NCBI GenBank assembly: GCA_947503925.1
Contig: CANNFQ010000014.1
Coordinates: 50,130-114,129, forward strand
From: an uncultured Paracoccaceae bacterium
GTDB taxonomy: Bacteria; Pseudomonadota; Alphaproteobacteria; Rhodobacterales; Rhodobacteraceae
DNA length: 64,000 nucleotides
Direction: 5' to 3'
The notes under the pieces are model-generated. The model was not told the DNA's origin. It was given only the letters and a program-made list of their open reading frames with translations, and did not search any database. Of this stretch, positions 1-9,626 are shown piece by piece. The translations under genes were made by a program, and so were the position numbers. Numbering within the stretch: position 1 is the first letter of the stretch; each line of letters begins with the position of its first letter.

Positions 1-3000
1 CCCATGCCATTGGCCGGAACGGTGCCGCTGGCATCCGCGCCAAAGGCCCGGCAGCGCCCGTCATGGGCATAGATGCGGCCCGGGCGATAGGTGTAGCCCT
101 CGATCAGTCGCGGATCGGCGGAAACACCCCCTGCCAGCGCCACCTTGCATTCACCCGCGCGCAACTGCTGGCAGGCCACATGCAGCGCGGCCAGCGAACT
201 GGAACAGGCCGATTGCACGGTCATGGCCGGGCCGGTCAGGTTCAGATGATAGGCGATCCGCGTGGACACGAAATCCTTTTCGTTCAGAAGTGACATCTGG
301 AACAGATCGTTCTCGGCCATACCAGCCCGCAGCAGCGCCTGCTGATACTGGTTCTCGCTGGAACTGACATAGACACCCACCGGCAGCCCGGCCTGATGCC
401 CCGGCGCCAGCCCGGCATTTTCCAGCGCATGCACCGCCCCCATCAGGATCAGCCGTTGCTGAGGATCCATCAGTTCGGCATCGGCGGCACTCAGCCCGAA
501 ATACTCCGGGTCGAAATCGAAAAGCCCGTCCATCGTCGCCGCAACACCAACCTGACCCGGTGCGCCATCCGTCGCCGTGGTCGCACCGACAGTGGTGAAG
601 TTCTTTTTCCCTTGCATGATGCTGTCCCGGAACGTCGCAAGGTCGGGCGCGTCCGGCAGGTTGACGGCCATCCCGATTATCGCGATTTCATCCCCACCGA
701 TCCCGCCCTGTTGCGACGCGCGGGGCGTGGTTTCGGCCACCTGCCCTGACAGATGCGTCGCCAGTGTCCGCGGGGTTGTGTAGGTAAAGAAATCGACCAG
801 CTCCAACGCTAGGCCCTGCTTTCTGACCAGGGTACTGTGAAGCTTCATCAACAACAGGGAATTAAGCCCAGCCTCGAAGAAATTTGTATCAGCATCAACG
901 GGATAACCGACAAGTTCTGCAATCTGGGCAGACAGGGATACCAGCAGATCCTGATCGACATCGTCGCGACAGTCGCGAACTTCGGGGGTGGTGGTCGCGA
1001 GATGCGGTAATGCCGCCCGGTCCAACTTGCCGTTCGCAGTAAATGGCAGGCTCTCGATCTGGACCAACATATCCGGCACCAGATGGCCGGGCAATTGGCG
1101 TGCGATCTGCAATGTCATTGCAGCGGGGTCGAACGCACCGTCACGGCAGACCAGATAGCCTGCAAAAACCGGCGATCCGTCTGGGGCGGTGCTGACCGCA
1201 ACCGCCGCCTGAACCACACCCGGCAAACGGCGCAGTGTGGTCTCCACCTCTGCAGGTTCGATCCGGTAGCCGCGCAGCTTGATCTGTTCGTCCTTGCGCC
1301 CAAGGTAATGGAGCACCCCATCACGATCCCAGAGTGCAAGATCGCCGCTGACATAGTAGCGGTGCCCATCGGCAAGCGTGACAAACCGGTCAGCAGTGAG
1401 CGCGGACCGGTCATGATAGCCGATCCCAACACCAGCACCGCCGATCATGATTTCACCGGCCACGTCGGGTGGACAATCAACCCGCAGGCTGTCCAGCAGT
1501 CGGATCCGCGCCCCGGCAATGGGCCGCCCGATCGGCACGTCACCCGCTTCCTGATCAGAATCATATTCGTGATAAGTACATCCCACCACGGCCTCGGTCG
1601 GGCCGTATTCATTGATCAGGCGCGCTTTGGGAAACAGTGCGCGGAACCGGGCGGCAACCGTCTGATCCAGCGCCTCGCCCCCAATGACCAGACAATGCGG
1701 CTGTGCACTGACCCGGTCGGGCAAATAATTCTGCAAAGCCCAGAGGTGGCTTGGCGTCAGCTTCAGCAGCAACGGCGCTGTGGCCTCCTGCAATATTTGG
1801 GCCAGCGCAGGTACCTCGGCCCCGTCCTGCGCCAGTAGGCGAATGCATTGTCCTGCAACCAGCGGGGCCAGCAAAGTGGTCAGCGTGGCATCGAAGGTGA
1901 AGGCAGAACTGACCAGCGCATTGTCGACCCCTGTGCAATACGTGTCGACCGCATGTGCCAGATAATGCGCCAACGCACCGTGCGAGATTGCCACCCCTTT
2001 GGGTTGCCCTGTCGAACCTGACGTGTACATGACATAGGCCCGATCATGCTGTTCTGGGCGCGTAAAATCCACACCAACACCATCTTCCGCGATCAGCGTA
2101 TCGATCCCTATATCGACACAACCGGCGGGCAGAACATCAGTCGCAACTGGCGCGTCGGTCACCACGACCCCCACACCGCTGTCACCTAGCAGATAGGCCA
2201 GCCGCTCGTCCGGATGCGACGGATCCAGCGGAACATAGGCTGCCCCGGCCTTCCAAACGGCCAGCACGGTTGCCAACAGGTCCACGCACCGTGTCATGCA
2301 GATACCAACCAGCGTGTTGTGGCCGACCCCGCGCCGCATCAACCCGGCGGCGATAAGAGAGGTCCGCTGATCAAGTGCGGCATAGCTTAGCGCCTGCCCG
2401 GCATCCGCGACGGCAGTCATATCCGGCATCGTAGCCGCATGGTCAGCCAGAGCTGCCAGCGGATCGTTATGCCGCAGGGCATTGTCGGCACCATCTGCCC
2501 ATTCCTTCACATGCTGACGGTCAGACCGGTCCATGACGGGAAGCGCCAGCAGCGTATCGGCCCCATGATCGGGTAGCGCCGCAATCGCTTGCCCGAAGGC
2601 CACGATGATAAAGGACGCGTCGCGGGCCGTCACCTCTTCGTCGCAGAATTCCAGCAGCAACTCCGCACCGTCCGCGGTCCCGGTCACGAACAGAGTCAGT
2701 GGGAATTTAGCCTCACTGCCCAGGTGATGCCGCGGTACGATTTCCAATCCGGGAATCGTCAGCCGATCTGCATGGGTGTTTTCCAGCACCAGCATTACGT
2801 CAAACAGCGGACCATCGCGCCCTGTCTCGACCGCCAGTTCAGCGATCTCGTCAAAATCAACATCTTGCCGTGCAAAGCATTGCTTGATTTGGCGGTCAAT
2901 CGCCGTCACCGCCTGCCGCGCTTCCTCAGCCGGTTCAAGATCGACGAAGATCGGCACTGTATTCACACACATGCCCACCAGGTCGTCAAACGCCCCAAGA

Positions 3001-5558
3001 CCGCGATTGGCGACAGGCGTGCCGATGGCGATGTCGGTCCGGCCGGTGCGGTGGGCCAGGACTTTTGCAAAGATCGTGGTCAGGGCCGAAAACACGGTCA
3101 CGCCGTTGGCAGCGGCCCAGGTTTTCAACTTCCCCCAATCCGCCTTGTCCAAGGCGCAATGCTGATAGCGCGCCGTCCGGCGTCCAATCGCTGGTTGCGC
3201 AAAAAGTGGAGCAAACCGGTCGCCCCGGTGTTGCGTCAGTTCCACCCGCCAAGCAGCAATCTGATCCTGATGCGCCTGTGATCCAGCAAAGGCCTGCCGC
3301 GTCGCGGCAAAGGTCGGATATCTCGCTGGCGCACCGGTTAAGGCGTCACCCGCCATCAACGTCGATAAATCCTTCATCAGTTGCGTTATGCTGTGGCCGT
3401 CAATCGCGACATGATGAAAGCCAAGATAAAGACGGTGCCGCGCCGCATCCAGCTGGACCAATGCGGCACGTATCATCCGACCCTGCGACAGATCATAAGG
3501 CGTAGCACAGCACGCCTGCGCGGCTTCCTCGGAACAAGGCGACAGGTCGATATCCCAGGGCGAGACCGGTGTCGCGATGACCTGCCCATCCTCTAGCACA
3601 AACGCTGTGCGTAAGCTGGCATGCCGCGCCAGCAGGGACGTCAGCGCAGATTGCAGTGTCGCAGTATTCAAGAGGCCGGCGAGTTCGAAACAGAAAGTTT
3701 CGTTATAAGCGACCGATTCCGGATCAAGCCGCTGCAGAAAGACAAGGCGCGCCTGTTCCTTGGCGGCGGGATAGGGCAGGTCCGGATCGACTGCCACGGT
3801 CTGCGGCGCGTCGACCGGCACCAGCTTTGCTGTAAATGCTGCCAGGCTGGGCGCGTCCAGCAAGTCGCCCACCGCGCCGCGCAATCCATGATCCGCGGCC
3901 AGCCGCCCAACAACACGCATCGCATCCAGCGATTCACCACCTAATTCCAGAAAGCTGGCATCGGGCGGAGGTGTGATTTGCAGCGCCTCACCAACGATCT
4001 GCTGTACCGCCGTCAGACCCGGTGCCTCGGGCGTTGCATCGACTGATCCTGTTGGCAGGTCTGGCCAACCACCAGCCAAAAGCGCGGTGCGATCGATCTT
4101 GCCATTGGCCGTGCGGGGCAGCACAGGTGCTGACGCAAATCGCTGAGGGATCATATAAGGCGGCAAGATACGACCCAGAAATGTCCGCAATGCCGCAACG
4201 GACAGGACATCATCACCCGTGCAGACGATTACGGCCCGCAACTGGTTGCTGTCAGTCGTTTCCGCAACTGCAACAGCGGCATCGGCCACCAGCGGATGCG
4301 ACGATAGCCGGCTTTCCACCTCTGCCAGTTCCACCCGGTGACCACGGATCTTAACCTGCCCATCGGCGCGCCCGACATACTCGATCAGACCATTCGCATC
4401 GCTGCGTACCATGTCACCTGTATCGTATAGGCGTGATGCAGAGATTTCCGGCAACGTTACGAATTTTTCGGCTGTCAGGTCAGGCGCAGCGACATAGCCA
4501 CGCGCCACCCCGGCACCACCCAGAAACAGACGGCCGACCTCGCCGGGGTCGGCCCGGTTGCCATCGGTGCGCAGCACATGCGCCTCGGTTTGATCAACTG
4601 GGCGGCCAATCGGTACGCGGCCCAGTGCGGCAAAGTGTTCGGCACGGTCCGGTTCTACCAGATAGCTTAGCGCAAAGGTCGTGCATTCCGTCGGGCCATA
4701 GCCGTTGACGATCCGTGCGCGGCATCCGACATTGGCCGCGTAAAAACGGGCAACACTGGCAGGGCGCAGGGGTTCCCCACCCACCAGCACATGCCCCGCA
4801 TCAGCCAAGCATTCAGGGTCGGTTTCGACCAGAAGGTTGAACAGCGACGACGTCAGAAACAACGCATCCGGGCGGTCCTGCCGGAACCGGGCGCAGAGCG
4901 CTTCTATGTCGTGCAACTCCTCGTGTGCCACCATGCACAGCGTGGCGCCATTCAGCAACGCGCCAAACACCTCGAAGGTCAGCGCGTCAAAGGCTGGATT
5001 GGCAAGGCAGGACACGCGGTAACCACCCTTCAGAGGCAGATAGGTCGGATCGTGGGCCACCCTCAGGATCCCTGCCTCTGTGATCTCGGACCCCTTTGGC
5101 GCGCCCGTGGAGCCGGAGGTGAAGATGATTGTCGCCAATGGCGGCCTGACCGGGGGCGGACAGTCATCTGGTGACCCAGCCGTCAGCGAATGAACGGAAA
5201 GTTGTTCTGCTGCGATCCCGTCCTCCGGCGCCACGCAGACCACATGGCTGACGGCGGCCTGCGCTATGATGCCGTTGCGCCTTTGGACCGGTGCGGCAGG
5301 ATCCAGCGGTACATAAGTGCATCCCAGCCGCAGGACGGCCAGTATCGCGGCGGGCAAGGAGCGCGTCCGCGGCAATGATAACCCGATGCAATCCCCTGCA
5401 GTAACGCCCGCATCGTTGAGCGTTGCCGCCATGGCCGCAACCGTTTCTGACAGCGCGGCAAAGCTGACCGCCCCAGCTGAGTCCTCAATCGCGATGCGAT
5501 CCGGGTGGCGTTTACAAACCTCGGCAAATACCGAAAACAATGCGGGTGTGTCGCGCAT
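1..5558 (-). CDS. Hybrid NRPS-PKS megasynthase, partial (C-terminus beyond left edge): A-T-C-A-T-KS...
   Basis: Own reverse-strand translation from ATG at 5558 (MRDTPALFSVFAEVCKRHPDRIAIED...). A domain with TSGSTGAPKG and NGYGPTE; PCP LELGGESLDAM; C domain HHVAIDG; second A with YTSGSTGQPKG and NEYGPTE; carrier FFEAGLNSLLLMKL; KS with EIAIIGMAVNLPDA, DPQQRL and VQSACSSSLAALH. Open to the left edge, so absent from the ORF track. Confidence 0.93.
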   Translation of the reverse strand, partial: MRDTPALFSVFAEVCKRHPDRIAIEDSAGAVSFAALSETVAAMAATLNDAGVTAGDCIGLSLPRTRSLPAAILAVLRLGCTYVPLDPAAPVQRRNGIIAQAAVSHVVCVAPEDGIAAEQLSVHSLTAGSPDDCPPPVRPPLATIIFTSGSTGAPKGSEITEAGILRVAHDPTYLPLKGGYRVSCLANPAFDALTFEVFGALLNGATLCMVAHEELHDIEALCARFRQDRPDALFLTSSLFNLLVETDPECLADAGHVLVGGEPLRPASVARFYAANVGCRARIVNGYGPTECTTFALSYLVEPDRAEHFAALGRVPIGRPVDQTEAHVLRTDGNRADPGEVGRLFLGGAGVARGYVAAPDLTAEKFVTLPEISASRLYDTGDMVRSDANGLIEYVGRADGQVKIRGHRVELAEVESRLSSHPLVADAAVAVAETTDSNQLRAVIVCTGDDVLSVAALRTFLGRILPPYMIPQRFASAPVLPRTANGKIDRTALLAGGWPDLPTGSVDATPEAPGLTAVQQIVGEALQITPPPDASFLELGGESLDAMRVVGRLAADHGLRGAVGDLLDAPSLAAFTAKLVPVDAPQTVAVDPDLPYPAAKEQARLVFLQRLDPESVAYNETFCFELAGLLNTATLQSALTSLLARHASLRTAFVLEDGQVIATPVSPWDIDLSPCSEEAAQACCATPYDLSQGRMIRAALVQLDAARHRLYLGFHHVAIDGHSITQLMKDLSTLMAGDALTGAPARYPTFAATRQAFAGSQAHQDQIAAWRVELTQHRGDRFAPLFAQPAIGRRTARYQHCALDKADWGKLKTWAAANGVTVFSALTTIFAKVLAHRTGRTDIAIGTPVANRGLGAFDDLVGMCVNTVPIFVDLEPAEEARQAVTAIDRQIKQCFARQDVDFDEIAELAVETGRDGPLFDVMLVLENTHADRLTIPGLEIVPRHHLGSEAKFPLTLFVTGTADGAELLLEFCDEEVTARDASFIIVAFGQAIAALPDHGADTLLALPVMDRSDRQHVKEWADGADNALRHNDPLAALADHAATMPDMTAVADAGQALSYAALDQRTSLIAAGLMRRGVGHNTLVGICMTRCVDLLATVLAVWKAGAAYVPLDPSHPDERLAYLLGDSGVGVVVTDAPVATDVLPAGCVDIGIDTLIAEDGVGVDFTRPEQHDRAYVMYTSGSTGQPKGVAISHGALAHYLAHAVDTYCTGVDNALVSSAFTFDATLTTLLAPLVAGQCIRLLAQDGAEVPALAQILQEATAPLLLKLTPSHLWALQNYLPDRVSAQPHCLVIGGEALDQTVAARFRALFPKARLINEYGPTEAVVGCTYHEYDSDQEAGDVPIGRPIAGARIRLLDSLRVDCPPDVAGEIMIGGAGVGIGYHDRSALTADRFVTLADGHRYYVSGDLALWDRDGVLHYLGRKDEQIKLRGYRIEPAEVETTLRRLPGVVQAAVAVSTAPDGSPVFAGYLVCRDGAFDPAAMTLQIARQLPGHLVPDMLVQIESLPFTANGKLDRAALPHLATTTPEVRDCRDDVDQDLLVSLSAQIAELVGYPVDADTNFFEAGLNSLLLMKLHSTLVRKQGLALELVDFFTYTTPRTLATHLSGQVAETTPRASQQGGIGGDEIAIIGMAVNLPDAPDLATFRDSIMQGKKNFTTVGATTATDGAPGQVGVAATMDGLFDFDPEYFGLSAADAELMDPQQRLILMGAVHALENAGLAPGHQAGLPVGVYVSSSENQYQQALLRAGMAENDLFQMSLLNEKDFVSTRIAYHLNLTGPAMTVQSACSSSLAALHVACQQLRAGECKVALAGGVSADPRLIEGYTYRPGRIYAHDGRCRAFGADASGTVPANGM

Positions 5559-5559
5559 G

Positions 5560-8500
5560 TCAGAGCGCCTCCAACTCTTCAGTGACAATCTGTGCCACGA
5601 AGTTGACCGCAGGGGCCTCCAACATGGTGGCATGGTTGCCGGGGCTGTCATGAAACAGCAGTTCCCCGGTACAGTGGCTTTTCCAGTAATCCTGCCCGTG
5701 CAGACGTTCCGCTGGCGTGGTATCGTCGCAAGCCTGCAACAGCACGCAGCGCCCGGCATTCGGTGCGGGGGCATAATCGCGCTGCAGCATCAGGTGGTGA
5801 TTGTAGATCTGGTGATATCGGGCGATCTGCGGTTCATCGATACCCGGATACATGCCGTTATAGCGCACCAGCTTTTCGCGGAATACCTCAGGCGTCACCG
5901 GCTGAATGCGTTTCAGGATGTCAGGGTCATCAATCCCTTCGGTATCGAGCATGACAACACTGCACCGGTCATGCCCGGCCTCTGCCAACAGCCGCACCAT
6001 CTCGAACCCCAACGTGCCACCGAACGACGCCCCGGTCAGAACCAGCGGCCGATCCAATAGGTGCGTGATCAGCCCGACATTTCGCTTTGCCATCGCGGTC
6101 AAGTCAGGCAGCGTCGGTTCGCCCGCGTTCAGACCCGGCGCCTGAATTCCGAAAACACCGGTATCCGCGCCCAACAGCTTGGACAGCGACAGGTAACAAA
6201 AGGCGGTGCCGCCTGCAGGATGGACGCAAACCACGTTGCGGTCATGCTCCCCGGCTTTCAGGTCGATCAGCTCGGGTCGGGTCAGCCCGCCGGCGGCGGC
6301 CTGTCGCACCAACGCGGCCAGCGACTCGATTGTCGCATTCTGGAACAGGTCGGTGACCACTAGACCCGCGCGAAGCTGGGTGTTGATCGCGGCAATCACC
6401 TTGATCGCCGAAATCGACGTGCCGCCCACATCAAAGAAATTGTCGCCGATCCCTACCGCCTCGTTCAGCAGCGTTTCGCGCCAGATCTTGTAGATCGCCA
6501 GCTCGATCTGGTCGCGGGGGCTGGCGGTATTGACCTGATCAGTCTGGCGCAGTTCGGCCAAAATCTCGATCAGTGCTGGACGGTCAATCTTGCCATTGGG
6601 CGTCAGCGGCAGGTCTTCCAGCAGAATGAACGCCCCGGGCACCATATAAGCGGGCAGGCTGGCCACCAGCGCCCTGCGCAGATTGTCCGTCAGGCTCGTT
6701 GATGCGTCAGCATGTGGTACGACAAAGGCGACCAGCCGGCGTTCGGCGCCACGCTCATCGACATACACAAACGCGCCAGCCACACCCTCAAGGGCCATGA
6801 TCGCCGAGGCGATCTCGGCCGGTTCAACACGAAAACCTCGGATCTTGACCTGCATGTCGATCCGGCCAAGGCAATCAATGGTGCCATCTTCGCGCCATTT
6901 CCCCAGATCGCCGGACCGGTACATGTGGCGGCAACCGCTCACATGATCCGCCACATCCAGAAACGCCTTTTCGGTCAGGTCAGGGCGACCCAGATAGCCC
7001 AAGCCAACGCCATCACCTGCGATGACGATCTCGCCCACCGCGCCACGCGGCAACAGGCGGCCATTGTCGTCCAGAATGAAGATCGCCGTATTACACAAAG
7101 GGCGCCCGATTGGCGCCGGTTCGGGCCCGTTGGGTAGCACGTCATGGCATGAGGCCCAGACCGAACATTCTGTCGGCCCGTAGATATTGACCAGCCCTGC
7201 CGCCACGCCGGTGGGCAGGCAATTCCGCAGCAACCGGTCACCCCCGGTAAAGACCATCCCGATACTGTCGGGCCATTCCATGTCGAGCGAACAGAACAGC
7301 TCCAGCATGCCCGTGGGCAGCCAGAAATGGGTCGGGCGATGTGCGCAGATATGGCGCGACAACAGCGCTGGATCCGCCAGCGCGGCGTCGGGGGTCATCA
7401 CCAGACAGCCACCGCTGACAAGCGTCGGCCAGATCTCCCACAGGATGGAATCAAAGGCCACATTGGCCGATACTGTCATCACGCTGTCTGGCGTCATCGC
7501 ATAGCGGTTCACCTGCGGCAGGGTCATGTTGCGAAGGCCGCGATGCGGCACGATCGCCCCTTTGGGCCGCCCGGTGGAACCCGAGGTGAACACGATATAA
7601 GCTGCGTCGTCCGGTTGCCTGACGGGCAATGTCACAGGTCCAGCGACATCCGGTAGCGGGCGCGAGATATTCAGCACCTGCACCCCGTCGGGCATAACCG
7701 GCAGGGCAACACCATCCCCGGTAAGCACCAGTGCGATGCCGGCATCTTCCAATATTCCGGCAAGCCGCTCTGCCGGGCAATCTGGTGCAATCGGCACAAA
7801 AACGTGCCCTGCCTTCAGAATGCCAAGTTGAGCGATGACAAATGCCCGCGATCGGTCGCTGATTATTGCAATGGCGGCACCCGGCTTTGGCATTTGCTTG
7901 GCCAAGTAATGCGCTAACCGCGTCGCCTGCCCGTCCATGTCGCCATAGCTGATTGTCCCGCAGCGATCGCGGATCGCCTCGGCGGCGGGGCTTGTTGCGG
8001 CCAACTGGCTAAATAAGTCATGGCACAATTCCGCCGGGTCATAGGGGCATATGTCGCCCCGACCCAGTGCCAGAAGCTCGGCCAATTCCGCAGATGATGG
8101 CTGGGCCAGATCGGCTGCAACCGCTGTGGGCGACTGGACAAGTGCGGCAAGCAGCGCGGCAAACTGGTTGCTCAACCGGGTCATCGTCTCACGCGAAAAC
8201 AGCGCCGAAGCCCAACTCCAGTGCAGGCCAATCCGGTCTTCCTGCATCCGCACCGACAATTGCAGATCAACCTTGGCGGTTGCATCGGCCAGTGGTCCAA
8301 GGCTGGCGATTACATCATGCATCATGAAACTGTCTGCCACGAAGTCATCCATCGCGATCATGATCTGGCTCAACGGTGTGTGGCTGATGTTCCGTATCGG
8401 ATTCACCACCTCGACGATACGCTCAAACGCCACATCCTGATGGTCGAAAGCTGTGAAAAGCTGCTGTTGCACCCCTTGTAGCAAGGCATCAAATGGCTGT

Positions 8501-9624
8501 TCAGGATCCAATTGTAATCGCAGTGGCAACACATTGGCCAAAAAACCGACCGTGTTCTCAAATTCGGGCCGGTTACGATTGGCGACCGGTGTCGACAACA
8601 CCAGGTCGGTTTCACCGGAATAGCGCGCTAGCAGCAGGCCGAAGGCCGCGAGCATTAGCGCAAACGGTGTCGTACCCTGCGCACGCGCAAGACCGAGCAG
8701 CGCAGCGGATAGATCCGCATCCAGCGTCATGTCCAACCGCGCCCCGTCATAACTTTGACGGGACGGGCGCGGATAATCCAACGGCATATTATGGGTGATC
8801 GGCGCATTCGACAGGGTGTCTTTCCAATATTGCCGCTGCGCCGCATGGCGGTCGGTCGCTTCCATCCGGTTGTGCCAATCGATATAATCGAGGAACTGCA
8901 CCGGCTTGCCGGGCAGGTCGGGCGCATCACCGGTCACCTCGGCCCGGTAGAGCGCAGCGAGCTCGTGCAGCAAGATCCCGACGGAGGCGCCGTCCAGCAC
9001 CATGTGATGCCCCGCCAGTAACAGGATATGCCGGGTGGCCGAAAGCCTGACCAGATGACCCCGGAAAAGCGGGCCCTTTGCCAAGTCAAATGGCGCAGCG
9101 CAAACCCCGCCAATCAGATACTGCAAGGCCGCGTCATCGTTGTCATACCCGGAGATTTCCAAGGCAATGTTCACGTTGCTGACCTGCTGCATCAGGTTGC
9201 CGTTTGCGACGCGGAAGGTCGTGCGCAGCGCCTCATGGCGACGCACCAGTGTGACAAATGCACGCTGTAGTGCCGTCTGATCCAATGACCCTTCCAGATC
9301 TACCCGCAGTGGGATGGCGTAATGATCACCCCCCGCGCCCAGTTCACTGACCGCCCAGAGCGCCTGCTGCGAAATTGACGCCGCAGCAGAGGTCGGGCGG
9401 GTGGCTTCGCCCCTAACGATAGGGGTCGCAGCGCTAGGTGATCTTAACCGCAGCCATTCAGTTAGCGCCGTCCTATGCATGCGCAACTGTGCCAGTACAT
9501 CATCACTCAGCGGGCCGTTTCGCGGGCGAACGGCGAGCTTGTCATCCTTCAGATAGACATCGATCTGATGTTCGCGCAGCAAACGCTGAATATCTGGTGA
9601 AATCATGCCTGTTCTCCCATTCAT
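5560..9624 (-). CDS. NRPS, TubC_N-like docking domain-C-A-T-TE
   Basis: ORF 5560..9672, start placed at internal ATG 9624 (2 nt after the upstream stop). N-term ISPDIQRLLREHQIDVYLKDDKLAVRPRNGPLSDDVLAQLRMHRTALTEWL; C HHMVLDGAS; A FTSGSTGRPKG; PCP FFDVGGTSISAIKV; TE GASFGGTLGFE. Confidence 0.93.
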   Translation of the reverse strand: MNGRTGMISPDIQRLLREHQIDVYLKDDKLAVRPRNGPLSDDVLAQLRMHRTALTEWLRLRSPSAATPIVRGEATRPTSAAASISQQALWAVSELGAGGDHYAIPLRVDLEGSLDQTALQRAFVTLVRRHEALRTTFRVANGNLMQQVSNVNIALEISGYDNDDAALQYLIGGVCAAPFDLAKGPLFRGHLVRLSATRHILLLAGHHMVLDGASVGILLHELAALYRAEVTGDAPDLPGKPVQFLDYIDWHNRMEATDRHAAQRQYWKDTLSNAPITHNMPLDYPRPSRQSYDGARLDMTLDADLSAALLGLARAQGTTPFALMLAAFGLLLARYSGETDLVLSTPVANRNRPEFENTVGFLANVLPLRLQLDPEQPFDALLQGVQQQLFTAFDHQDVAFERIVEVVNPIRNISHTPLSQIMIAMDDFVADSFMMHDVIASLGPLADATAKVDLQLSVRMQEDRIGLHWSWASALFSRETMTRLSNQFAALLAALVQSPTAVAADLAQPSSAELAELLALGRGDICPYDPAELCHDLFSQLAATSPAAEAIRDRCGTISYGDMDGQATRLAHYLAKQMPKPGAAIAIISDRSRAFVIAQLGILKAGHVFVPIAPDCPAERLAGILEDAGIALVLTGDGVALPVMPDGVQVLNISRPLPDVAGPVTLPVRQPDDAAYIVFTSGSTGRPKGAIVPHRGLRNMTLPQVNRYAMTPDSVMTVSANVAFDSILWEIWPTLVSGGCLVMTPDAALADPALLSRHICAHRPTHFWLPTGMLELFCSLDMEWPDSIGMVFTGGDRLLRNCLPTGVAAGLVNIYGPTECSVWASCHDVLPNGPEPAPIGRPLCNTAIFILDDNGRLLPRGAVGEIVIAGDGVGLGYLGRPDLTEKAFLDVADHVSGCRHMYRSGDLGKWREDGTIDCLGRIDMQVKIRGFRVEPAEIASAIMALEGVAGAFVYVDERGAERRLVAFVVPHADASTSLTDNLRRALVASLPAYMVPGAFILLEDLPLTPNGKIDRPALIEILAELRQTDQVNTASPRDQIELAIYKIWRETLLNEAVGIGDNFFDVGGTSISAIKVIAAINTQLRAGLVVTDLFQNATIESLAALVRQAAAGGLTRPELIDLKAGEHDRNVVCVHPAGGTAFCYLSLSKLLGADTGVFGIQAPGLNAGEPTLPDLTAMAKRNVGLITHLLDRPLVLTGASFGGTLGFEMVRLLAEAGHDRCSVVMLDTEGIDDPDILKRIQPVTPEVFREKLVRYNGMYPGIDEPQIARYHQIYNHHLMLQRDYAPAPNAGRCVLLQACDDTTPAERLHGQDYWKSHCTGELLFHDSPGNHATMLEAPAVNFVAQIVTEELEAL

Positions 9625-9626
9625 GC

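Noticed and set aside
1-740. KS region as a standalone FabF/FabB gene
   Set aside because: It is in frame with the upstream NRPS modules with no stop codon seen between carrier domain and KS.
1083-1838. Long plus-strand ORF (251 aa) within the NRPS/PKS region
   Set aside because: Antisense shadow of gene 4; the reverse strand encodes a clear A domain and the plus translation has no recognisable family.
5560-5560. Gene-3 thioesterase as the end of the cluster
   Set aside because: Gene 4 starts 1 nt after the TE gene stop in the same direction and continues as NRPS-PKS, so the biosynthetic locus does not end here.
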